A DNA stretch of 7,647 nucleotides, taken from positions 1-7,647 of the forward strand of contig JAOAFK010000011.1 of the NCBI GenBank assembly GCA_026416315.1. The letters are read 5' to 3'. The notes under the pieces are model-generated. The model was not told the DNA's origin and did not search any database. It saw nothing but the letters and a program-made list of their open reading frames with translations. A program made the translations under genes and the position numbers. Origin of the DNA: Syntrophorhabdaceae bacterium. GTDB taxonomy: Bacteria > Desulfobacterota > Syntrophorhabdia > Syntrophorhabdales > Syntrophorhabdaceae. Of this stretch, positions 1 through 6,057 are shown piece after piece (the first letter of the stretch is position 1; the number at the start of each line of letters is the position of its first letter).

Positions 1-548
1 ATGCCCTTCTCATCGAAGCAGGAGGAAACACAAATATAGAGTATGCTGTTTTGCAGGCCTTAGAAGAAAAAGACTCCATAGGCGGTATAGTGGAATGTAG
101 GATAAATAATGTTCCAGCAGGTCTTGGAGAGCCCTTTTTTGACTCCTTTGAATCGGTTTTAAGTCATGGGATATTTTCCATCCCGGGGATTAAGGCAATA
201 GAATTCGGTTGTGGGTTTAAATGCGCGAGTATGAAAGGGAGCATATATAATGATGAGATACTTGATATAAGAGGAAAAACAAAAACCAATCATGCAGGCG
301 GTATAAATGGGGGTATTACAAATGGAAATGAAATCTATTTCAGAGTTGCTGTAAGACCTGCATCAAGCATAGATAAGATCCAGCAAACAGTAAATTTAAA
401 AACAGGTGAAACCACTGAGATTTCAATAAAAGGCAGGCACGATACATGCATTGCCATAAGGATTCCCGTTATTGTAGAGGCGGTTGTGGCTATTGTGATT
501 GCGGATTTTATGCTTTTAGAACAGAAACTCAAGAGGGTGTTTCAATGA
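1..548 (+). CDS. aroC: Chorismate synthase, C-terminal part (5' end outside window)
   Basis: Chorismate synthase removes phosphate from 5-enolpyruvylshikimate-3-phosphate to give chorismate, using reduced FMN, in the last step of the cytoplasmic shikimate pathway. The frame is open from the left edge (first full codon at 3), so a TTG at 51 is not the start. About 181 residues remain, roughly the C-terminal half of a family usually 350-390 residues long. Family motifs appear in order: DSIGGIVEC, VPAGLGEPFFD, a SIPGIKAIEFGCGF segment, GSIYNDE, NHAGGINGGI and GRHD with its Arg and Asp near the FMN/substrate site. Departures from the common pattern are RHDTC where RHDPC is usual, and GIFSIPGIKA where A(L/M)MSIPAVKG is usual. 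The stop overlaps the aroQ start by 4 nt (ATGA). Identification is firm; the N-terminal half cannot be assessed. Confidence 0.96.
   Translation, partial: ALLIEAGGNTNIEYAVLQALEEKDSIGGIVECRINNVPAGLGEPFFDSFESVLSHGIFSIPGIKAIEFGCGFKCASMKGSIYNDEILDIRGKTKTNHAGGINGGITNGNEIYFRVAVRPASSIDKIQQTVNLKTGETTEISIKGRHDTCIAIRIPVIVEAVVAIVIADFMLLEQKLKRVFQ
531..539 (+). promoter_or_regulatory. Ribosome binding site of aroQ, inside aroC
   Basis: The purine-rich stretch AAGAGGGTG ends five bases before ATG 545. It supports that ATG as the aroQ start rather than the in-frame ATG at 446. Translation from 446 would add 33 residues with no chorismate mutase similarity and would lie wholly inside aroC. Confidence 0.6.
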
Positions 549-820
549 GTAAAAGGAAATTAAATGCTTTAAGAATTCAAATAGATAAAATAGACCGCAA
601 GATCATCCAGTTGTTAAAAAAAAGAATGGAGATTGCCGTAAAAGCAAAGATGTGTAAGGAAAAAATCCTCGATGCCAAAAGGGAGGAAGAAGTAATTAAC
701 AATGTAAGGATACTTTCAGAAAGTCCTTTGAGACCGGATTTCTCTGAGTCTATATATCGATTGATAATAGAGGAAAGCAGAAATGTTCAACAACAACAGA
801 ATGGGGGTGAAAATATATGA
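545..820 (+). CDS. aroQ: Chorismate mutase, AroQ class, monofunctional
   Basis: Chorismate mutase catalyses the Claisen rearrangement of chorismate to prephenate, the shared precursor of tyrosine and phenylalanine. The 91-residue product is one all-helical AroQ domain. Residues that align with the active site of the E. coli P-protein mutase domain are all visible: R10 (ALR), R27 (LLKKR), K38, R46-E47 (DAKREEE), S78 (IIEES) and Q82. A short tail follows, with four consecutive glutamines (82-85) then NGGENI. There is no fused dehydratase, dehydrogenase, DAHP synthase or ACT domain, and no signal peptide, so it is a cytoplasmic mutase. It starts on the ATGA shared with the aroC stop and ends on the ATGA that starts tyrA. 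Position between chorismate synthase and prephenate dehydrogenase fits flux into the tyrosine branch. The symbol could equally be given as pheA-type or aroH-like; AroQ is the structural class. Confidence 0.95.
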   Translation: MSKRKLNALRIQIDKIDRKIIQLLKKRMEIAVKAKMCKEKILDAKREEEVINNVRILSESPLRPDFSESIYRLIIEESRNVQQQQNGGENI

Positions 821-1590
821 AGATATGTGTCCTTGGCTTCGGAAGGATGGGCTCATGGTTTGCAAAAGAGCTTGCATGGTCATGCGAAGTTGCTATCTAC
901 GATAAAGACCCAAAAAAGACAAAAGAGATTCAAAACGTAAAGGCATTTGATGAGCCATCCCATATTAAAACGTTTAAACCTGAAATTATCTTAAATGCCG
1001 TGAGTCTTAAAGACACAATCTCTGCATTTAAAGAAATAATACCATATCTTGAGGGTGGATGTATTTTATCAGATATTGCATCAATAAAGGGTGAACTTGA
1101 TGATTTTTATAAAACAAGCGGTTTTGATTTTGTGTCCATGCACCCCATGTTCGGTCCCACTTTTGCAGATATGGGCTCATTGAAAAATGAGAGTGTGATC
1201 TTTATAAAAGGCTCTTGCAGGGACGGCGTTCTATTTTTTAAAGAATTTTTCCGTAGATACAAATTGAAATTTTTTGAATATACATTTGGCGAGCACGATG
1301 AGATGATGGCATATTCTCTAACCCTTCCTTTTATATGTTCTATGGCATTTTCTGCATCTGTAAAAAAAGGTGTGGTGCCTGGTACGACATTTGCGAGACA
1401 TCTAAATATTGCAAAAAAACTTTTAAAAGAGGATGACCACCTGTTAGGTGAGATCCTGTTCAATAGATACTCCTTGCCCAAGCTCGATGAAATTACAGGA
1501 AAGCTTGAATATCTAAAGCATATAATCCGTGGAAAAGACCATGAGGAATTAGGTATTTTTCTCAAAAAGATAAGAGAGAATGTGGGTTAA
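817..1590 (+). CDS. tyrA: Prephenate dehydrogenase (TyrA family)
   Basis: TyrA oxidatively decarboxylates prephenate to 4-hydroxyphenylpyruvate, which is then transaminated to tyrosine. The 257-residue protein opens with a Rossmann fold: GFGRMG at residues 7-12, and Asp29 at the end of the second strand (VAIYD), which favours NAD+ over NADP+. The signature HPMFGP at 109-114 supplies the catalytic His, as in the E. coli T-protein dehydrogenase. EHDEMMAY (159-166) starts the helical C-terminal domain. It ends without an ACT domain, so any tyrosine inhibition must act at the active site. The usual HF pair after the EHD helix reads LPF here. The gene overlaps aroQ by 4 nt, with GGGGGTGA as ribosome binding site at 803-810. 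An arogenate-using (cyclohexadienyl) dehydrogenase is an alternative that sequence alone does not exclude. Confidence 0.93.
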   Translation: MKICVLGFGRMGSWFAKELAWSCEVAIYDKDPKKTKEIQNVKAFDEPSHIKTFKPEIILNAVSLKDTISAFKEIIPYLEGGCILSDIASIKGELDDFYKTSGFDFVSMHPMFGPTFADMGSLKNESVIFIKGSCRDGVLFFKEFFRRYKLKFFEYTFGEHDEMMAYSLTLPFICSMAFSASVKKGVVPGTTFARHLNIAKKLLKEDDHLLGEILFNRYSLPKLDEITGKLEYLKHIIRGKDHEELGIFLKKIRENVG

Positions 1591-1605
1591 ATTGAGGTAC
1601 ACAAG

Positions 1606-3057
1606 ATGAAAAAAACTCTCACATATAAAGAATTTTTAAATAAAAGACATAAACTTACATATCAAAAGAAAGAGTTTATCGGGGATCTTGACACCCCTCT
1701 TTCTTGCTATATAAAGCTGAAACAAGTGTTTTCTAAAAAACCTTCCTTTCTCCTTGAAAGTGTTGAACAGAAAGAAAGACTTGGTAGATTTTCCATCATT
1801 GGCTTTGAGCCTTTTTTAACCTTTAAAAGCATAGACAAAAAAGTGATTCTCAATGGGTTGATAGAGGATGAATTTGAAACGGATAACCCCTTTTACATAT
1901 TAAAAGATATATTGAAAAAGTTCGATATACCCTCAAATGCCAATGGTTTAGGTTGTTTCGGTGGTGCAACGGGTCATGTGAACTATGATATGGTGAGATT
2001 TTTTGAGAAGATACCTGATATTTCAAAAGGGCACATAGATACATTCGATATGTACTTTGTTATACCCGAAAAGATTATAGTCTTTGACAATTTCACAAGA
2101 AAAATACACCTTGTCAACATAAAACCGGATTTAGAGTCAGAAAACCACACAGGATTAAATGAATTATACAAAATCATCTGTGAATCTGTGGCATTAAAAA
2201 GGGGTGCATGCTTCACTATAAAGGAACTACATCATGTTATATCTAAAAAAGACTTTGAAACTATGGTAAAAAAGGCAAAGGAATATATCTACAGGGGGGA
2301 TATAATCCAGGTAGTCCTTTCCCAGAGGTTTGAAATAGAGACAGATATTGACAGCATAAGTCTTTACAGGGCATTGAGGATAATAAATCCATCTCCATAT
2401 ATGTTTCTCCTTGAATATCCAGAGTACAGCCTTATAGGGTCATCGCCTGAAACAATGGTAAGGTTGGAAGGCAGCGATGTGGAGGTAAGACCCATTGCTG
2501 GCACAAGAAAAAGGGGCAAAACAAATAAAGAAGATGAGGAGCTTGAAAAAGAGCTATTATCTGATGAAAAGGAGCTTGCAGAGCATACCATGCTTGTGGA
2601 CCTTGGAAGAAACGATGTGGGCAGGATTGCAAGTATTGGCACTGTTAATGTTTCTGAACTGATGAACATCGAGAGGTATTCCCATGTGATGCACCTTGTG
2701 TCTTCTGTAAAGGGTAAAATAAAGGATGGCCTTGATGCCTTTGATGTGTTTCGTGCCACGTTTCCTGCCGGGACTGTCACAGGTGCACCTAAAATAAGGG
2801 CTATGGAGATAATTGAGGAACTCGAAAGGGAAAAAAGAGGTTTCTATGCAGGTGCCGTGGGGTATTTTGCCTTAAATGGGGACATGGATTTCTGTATTGC
2901 CATAAGGACATTTTTGAAAAAGGACAAAAAAGTATACATTCAGGCAGGGGCTGGAGTTGTGGCTGACTCAGTCCCTGAGAGAGAATATATGGAGACAATT
3001 TATAAGGCCCAGGGCCTTATAAAATCTATAATGGAGATAAAGGAGATCATAGGCTGA
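1606..3057 (+). CDS. trpE: Anthranilate synthase component I
   Basis: TrpE converts chorismate to anthranilate using ammonia delivered by the TrpG glutaminase, the committed step of tryptophan synthesis. The protein has 483 residues, typical for an unfused TrpE. The N-terminal domain has TPLSCYIKL (30-38) and FLLESVE (48-54), whose LLES element forms the tryptophan feedback site in characterised enzymes. The chorismate-binding domain runs from about 215 to 475: GDIIQVVLSQRF (231-242), PIAGTRKRG (296-304), DLGRNDVGR (332-340), GTVTGAPK (389-396), AVGYF and AGAGVVADS (447-455). DLGRNDVGR and the complete N-terminal inhibitory domain favour TrpE over PabB, and the trpG-D-C-F-B-A context settles it. 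GAGG at 1594-1597 lies 8 nt before the ATG in the only intergenic gap. The 3' end contains a perfect inverted repeat (2999-3023), listed separately. Confidence 0.97.
   Translation: MKKTLTYKEFLNKRHKLTYQKKEFIGDLDTPLSCYIKLKQVFSKKPSFLLESVEQKERLGRFSIIGFEPFLTFKSIDKKVILNGLIEDEFETDNPFYILKDILKKFDIPSNANGLGCFGGATGHVNYDMVRFFEKIPDISKGHIDTFDMYFVIPEKIIVFDNFTRKIHLVNIKPDLESENHTGLNELYKIICESVALKRGACFTIKELHHVISKKDFETMVKKAKEYIYRGDIIQVVLSQRFEIETDIDSISLYRALRIINPSPYMFLLEYPEYSLIGSSPETMVRLEGSDVEVRPIAGTRKRGKTNKEDEELEKELLSDEKELAEHTMLVDLGRNDVGRIASIGTVNVSELMNIERYSHVMHLVSSVKGKIKDGLDAFDVFRATFPAGTVTGAPKIRAMEIIEELEREKRGFYAGAVGYFALNGDMDFCIAIRTFLKKDKKVYIQAGAGVVADSVPEREYMETIYKAQGLIKSIMEIKEIIG
2999..3023. repeat. Perfect 12-bp-arm inverted repeat in the 3' end of trpE
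   Basis: The left arm TTTATAAGGCCC (2999-3010) and right arm GGGCCTTATAAA (3012-3023) are exact reverse complements around a single A at 3011. The repeat lies in trpE codons for the YKAQGLIK segment (466-473). It ends 16 nt before the AAGGAG that precedes trpG (3040-3045). In RNA it would fold as an 11-bp stem with a CAG loop; in DNA it is a dyad like a dimer-binding site. No U-run follows, so it is not a standard intrinsic terminator. The repeat is certain; any function is inference. Confidence 0.85.
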
Positions 3058-3662
3058 TGCTTCTTTTGATCGATAACTATGACTCTTTCACTTATAACCT
3101 CTTTCAATATTTCGGTGAACTCGGTGAAGATGTTCTCGTGTTTAGAAACGATGAGGTTACCATTTCTGATATTGAAAGACTCTCTCCTGATAAGATTGTG
3201 ATTTCACCGGGTCCCTGTACACCAGAAGAGGCGGGTATTTCTGTGGAAGCAGTAAGATATTTTGCTGATAAAGTGCCCATATTAGGTGTGTGTCTCGGTC
3301 ATCAATCCATAGGATATGCCTTTGGGATAGAAGTCGTTCAGGCAAAAAGAATTGTCCACGGAAAGACAAGTCTTATCTTTCATGATGGAAAGACTATCTT
3401 TGAAGGATGTGCAAATCCTTTTTATGCCACAAGATATCATTCCCTGGCCTTAAAAGATGGAAAAAAGACAAGAGAGATATTTCATATCTCAGCATTAAGT
3501 GAAGACGGCGAGATCATGGGTATAAGGCATAAACACTTTCATATCGAGGGCGTTCAGTTTCATCCAGAATCTATCTTAACAGAAGAGGGAAAGAAGATTC
3601 TGGGTAATTTCTTAAAAATAGAAGGAGGGTTAAGGTCAGATGACCATCAGAGAGGCCATTGA
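3057..3662 (+). CDS. trpG: Anthranilate synthase component II, glutamine amidotransferase
   Basis: TrpG is the class I (triad) glutamine amidotransferase that hydrolyses glutamine and channels ammonia to TrpE. The 201-residue protein has the family landmarks: LLIDNYDSFTYNL (3-15), SPGPCTPEEAG (50-60) forming the oxyanion region, nucleophile Cys79 in GVCLGHQ, RYHSL (126-130), and His169 and Glu171 in GVQFHPES, completing the triad. It is unfused, unlike the TrpGD fusions of enteric bacteria. The ATG shares one base with the trpE stop (TGATG), with AAGGAG at 3040-3045, so the two subunits should be co-translated. Its last 15 residues are encoded over the trpD start and look unconserved. It may also serve PabB in folate synthesis, as some TrpG proteins do, but nothing here shows that. 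Confidence 0.96.
   Translation: MLLLIDNYDSFTYNLFQYFGELGEDVLVFRNDEVTISDIERLSPDKIVISPGPCTPEEAGISVEAVRYFADKVPILGVCLGHQSIGYAFGIEVVQAKRIVHGKTSLIFHDGKTIFEGCANPFYATRYHSLALKDGKKTREIFHISALSEDGEIMGIRHKHFHIEGVQFHPESILTEEGKKILGNFLKIEGGLRSDDHQRGH
3622..3629 (+). promoter_or_regulatory. Strong Shine-Dalgarno of trpD, inside trpG
   Basis: AAGGAGGG is a near-perfect anti-16S match 10 nt before ATG 3640. It sits within the trpG coding sequence and fixes the trpD start, giving the 23-nt overlap. A second weaker purine run, TAAGG at 3631-3635, is closer to the ATG. Confidence 0.7.
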
Positions 3663-4671
3663 AAAGGTTGTAAATCTTGAAGATTTAGGCGAAGAGGAGA
3701 TGACAGAGGTTATGGAATCCATCATGACAGGAGAGGCTACAGCCTCACAGATTGCAGCATTTATAACAGCATTGAGAATTAAGGGTGAAACCATAGATGA
3801 AATTGTGGCTGCTGCAAAGGTGATGAGGGGAAGGGCAATAAGGTTGAACATTCCTGACAGTTACTCAAATGGTAAACCAGTAATCGATATTGTGGGTACA
3901 GGGGGCGATAAATCCATGACCTTCAATATTTCCACAACAACGGCTTTTGTGGTGGCAGCAGGGGGTGTGAAGGTTGCAAAGCATGGGAACAGGTCTGTTT
4001 CAAGTAGATGCGGAAGTGCCGATGTCCTTGAGGCATTAGGTATAAACATTGAGGCAACACCAGAGGCGGTGCAAACCCATATAGAAAAGGCAGGTATTGG
4101 TTTTCTTTTTGCACCCACATTTCACAGATCCATGAGGCATGCCCTAACACCAAGAAAGGAGATTGGAATCAGAACGGTCTTTAACATCCTTGGCCCTCTT
4201 ACAAATCCTGCATTTACAAGGCATATCCTCGCAGGTGTATATAAAGATGACCTCTGCAAAATTTTCCCCCATGCATTAAAAAGATTAGGTGCTGAAAAGG
4301 CAATGGTGGTGCATGGTGTCGATGGACTCGATGAGATATCCATCTGTGGTGAAACATCTGTAGGTGAACTGTCAGGGGAGAACATTACATTTTATTCTAT
4401 AAAACCTGAAGATTTTGGTCTTAATAGATACAGTCTTGAAGCATTAAAAGGGGGCGATGGTGAAACCAATGCAAAAATCTTAAAGGATATACTTTCAGGT
4501 AAGGAATACGGTGCAAAAAGGGATATAGTCCTTTTAAATGCAGGGGTAGGTTTCTATGTTGCAGATGTCTGTGCAACCATTAAAGAAGGAATCGAATATG
4601 CAACGCATATTATAGATTCTAGTCTTGCACTGAAAAAACTTAAGGATTTCATTGAGGTGGCAAAAAGATGA
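3640..4671 (+). CDS. trpD: Anthranilate phosphoribosyltransferase
   Basis: TrpD transfers phosphoribose from PRPP to anthranilate, giving N-(5'-phosphoribosyl)anthranilate, the second step of the tryptophan branch. The 343 residues match the family length. The small helical N-terminal domain contains MTGEATASQIAAFITALRIKGET (residues 29-51, conserved in the family). The PRPP site follows: GTGGD at 86-90, NIST at 96-99, KHGNR at 114-118, then CGSADVLEALG (124-134). APTFHRSMRHAL, RTVFNILGPLTNPA and GLDEIS, the last carrying the Asp-Glu pair that binds Mg2+, complete the fold. Thymidine/pyrimidine phosphorylases share this fold but lack this motif set. It overlaps trpG by 23 nt with its own strong Shine-Dalgarno, and its stop overlaps the trpC start by 4 nt. 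Confidence 0.97.
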   Translation: MTIREAIEKVVNLEDLGEEEMTEVMESIMTGEATASQIAAFITALRIKGETIDEIVAAAKVMRGRAIRLNIPDSYSNGKPVIDIVGTGGDKSMTFNISTTTAFVVAAGGVKVAKHGNRSVSSRCGSADVLEALGINIEATPEAVQTHIEKAGIGFLFAPTFHRSMRHALTPRKEIGIRTVFNILGPLTNPAFTRHILAGVYKDDLCKIFPHALKRLGAEKAMVVHGVDGLDEISICGETSVGELSGENITFYSIKPEDFGLNRYSLEALKGGDGETNAKILKDILSGKEYGAKRDIVLLNAGVGFYVADVCATIKEGIEYATHIIDSSLALKKLKDFIEVAKR

Positions 4672-5465
4672 CATTCCTTGAACAGGTGATTGAAGAAAAA
4701 AGACAGGATGTTAAGAGAAAAAAAGAAGAGAAATCCATCGAGGAATTAAAAAGCATGGGGTTATTATATAAAAAACGGCCTTTCTTTGAAGTATTCAAAA
4801 AAAGATATCCCCATGAGATAAAGATTATAGCAGAGATAAAGATGGCATCACCTTCAACTGGACTCATATCAAAAGATATATTACCTGAAAGACAGGCAAT
4901 GGCATATGAAGCAGGAGGAGCACATTCCATATCTGTGATAACAGAGCATAGACATTTTAAAGGTAAAATGGAATACGTCCCTCTGGTTAAAAAAGCAGTG
5001 AACGTGGCTGTTTTGAGAAAGGATTTTATGGTTGATGTGTATGATGTATACGAGAGTAAGGCTTTAGGGGCAGATGCTGTGCTTTTGATTGGAGAGGCCC
5101 TTGAAAGGGAAATCATAAGAGATTGTTTAATGATAGCAAAAGAGATAGGTATCGACTGTGTTATAGAAATCCATGAATTATCCACCTTTGATAAGGTGGC
5201 AGATATGAATGGTTTTATCCTCGGTATAAACAATAGAGATTTAAAGACATTGGATGTAGATATATCAAAAGGACTTGAATTGCTTCAACAAATCCCATTG
5301 GATATACCTGTTATTATAGAAAGTGGCATTGAAAAGAGAGAAGATATTCTAATGTTTATGGAAAAGGGGGTATCTGGGTTTTTGGTGGGCACGACCCTTA
5401 TGAGGTCAGAAAATCCCATGAAAAAGATAATGGAATTAAGAGGCATGGATGGGTACAAGGATTAA
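4668..5465 (+). CDS. trpC: Indole-3-glycerol-phosphate synthase
   Basis: TrpC closes the indole ring, converting carboxyphenylamino-deoxyribulose-5-phosphate to indole-3-glycerol phosphate with loss of CO2 and water. It is a 265-residue (beta/alpha)8 barrel with the usual N-terminal helical extension. Expected catalytic residues are present: Glu56 and Lys58 in IIAEIKMASPSTG, Lys118 in VLRKDF, Glu167 in VIEIH, Asn188 and Arg190 in GINNRDL, and Glu218-Ser219 in ESGI. Small departures are AVLRKDF for the usual PVLRKDF and Asp126 where Gln (YQ) is common; neither is a catalytic position. It is not fused to TrpF. GAGGTG at 4654-4659 is the ribosome binding site within trpD, and the genes share ATGA. 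It supplies the substrate for TrpA. Confidence 0.96.
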   Translation: MTFLEQVIEEKRQDVKRKKEEKSIEELKSMGLLYKKRPFFEVFKKRYPHEIKIIAEIKMASPSTGLISKDILPERQAMAYEAGGAHSISVITEHRHFKGKMEYVPLVKKAVNVAVLRKDFMVDVYDVYESKALGADAVLLIGEALEREIIRDCLMIAKEIGIDCVIEIHELSTFDKVADMNGFILGINNRDLKTLDVDISKGLELLQQIPLDIPVIIESGIEKREDILMFMEKGVSGFLVGTTLMRSENPMKKIMELRGMDGYKD

Positions 5466-6057
5466 AATATGCGGTATAACAAATCTTGAAGATGCAATGG
5501 TCGCCTCTGAGCTTGGTGCATATGCCATAGGTTTTGTATTTTATAGAGGCAGCAAAAGATATATCCATCCTGAAAAAGCAGCAGAGATTTCAAAAAGATT
5601 GCCTGCCTTTATTTTAAAGGTGGGCGTATTTGTGGATAGCTCCTGTGAAGAAATCCTTGAGATAAAGAAACTGGCCATGCTTGACAGAATTCAGGTTTAT
5701 AATGAAGAGTTGATTGAACATGGTCTTGACCCATCTATCACCATTATTGGATACAGGATAAAAGATGAAGAAGATATTAAAAAGGCAGAAACATCACGGG
5801 CATTTCCTTTACTTGATACCTATCATGAATCCTTATACGGTGGAACAGGTATAAGTTTTGACTGGAAATTATTAAAAGATTTCAAAAGGCCTTTTATCCT
5901 TGCAGGAGGCATAGGCTGTGATAATATTAAAGCTGCCCTTTGTCTTAAGCCATATGCCATTGATATCGCATCAGGCTGCGAAAGCTCTCCAGGCATAAAA
6001 GACCATAAAAAAATGGTGAAAATCTTTAAATCGGTATACGCAGAGGAGAGGCAATGA
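5449..6057 (+). CDS. trpF: Phosphoribosylanthranilate isomerase
   Basis: TrpF performs the Amadori rearrangement of N-(5'-phosphoribosyl)anthranilate to the ribulose form used by TrpC. The 202-residue single-domain barrel has general base Cys8 in KICGIT, GFVF (28-31), SKRYI (35-39), VGVF (58-61), general acid Asp123 in LLDTY followed by GGTGISFDW, then ILAGGIG, and a phosphate-binding SGCESSPGIKDH segment. Both catalytic residues are therefore present. Two motif positions are unusual: the near-universal QLHG after the fourth strand reads QVYN (82-85), and SGVE reads SGCE. The frame is intact, so this looks like divergence rather than decay. It overlaps trpC by 17 nt, with TAAGAGG at 5438-5443 before the ATG, and shares ATGA with trpB. 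Confidence 0.94.
   Translation: MGTRIKICGITNLEDAMVASELGAYAIGFVFYRGSKRYIHPEKAAEISKRLPAFILKVGVFVDSSCEEILEIKKLAMLDRIQVYNEELIEHGLDPSITIIGYRIKDEEDIKKAETSRAFPLLDTYHESLYGGTGISFDWKLLKDFKRPFILAGGIGCDNIKAALCLKPYAIDIASGCESSPGIKDHKKMVKIFKSVYAEERQ

Noticed and set aside
51..53. TTG as the start of the first gene
   Set aside because: The frame is open to the left edge and upstream codons continue plausible chorismate synthase sequence, so the gene is simply truncated by the window.
446..544. Upstream in-frame extension of chorismate mutase from ATG 446
   Set aside because: It would lie wholly inside aroC, adds a Cys/His-rich stretch unlike any AroQ N terminus, and the ribosome binding site and ATGA coupling point to ATG 545.
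1107..1565. 152-codon minus-strand open frame across tyrA
   Set aside because: Antisense shadow of tyrA with no recognisable motif and no neighbouring minus-strand genes.
2364..2780. 138-codon minus-strand open frame across trpE
   Set aside because: Low-complexity serine-rich translation antisense to the conserved chorismate-binding domain; no family resemblance.
4649..5233. 194-codon open frame on the minus strand across trpC
   Set aside because: It is antisense to a well-conserved gene, Ser/Ile-rich, without a recognisable domain; typical shadow of A+T-rich coding sequence.
5681..5703. TTGACA followed by perfect TATAAT inside trpF
   Set aside because: The spacer is only 11 nt, too short for sigma70; the bases encode the LDRIQVYN segment.
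5884..5895. Palindrome AAAAGGCCTTTT in trpF
   Set aside because: Six-base arms without a spacer are expected by chance at this scale, and nothing else marks the site.
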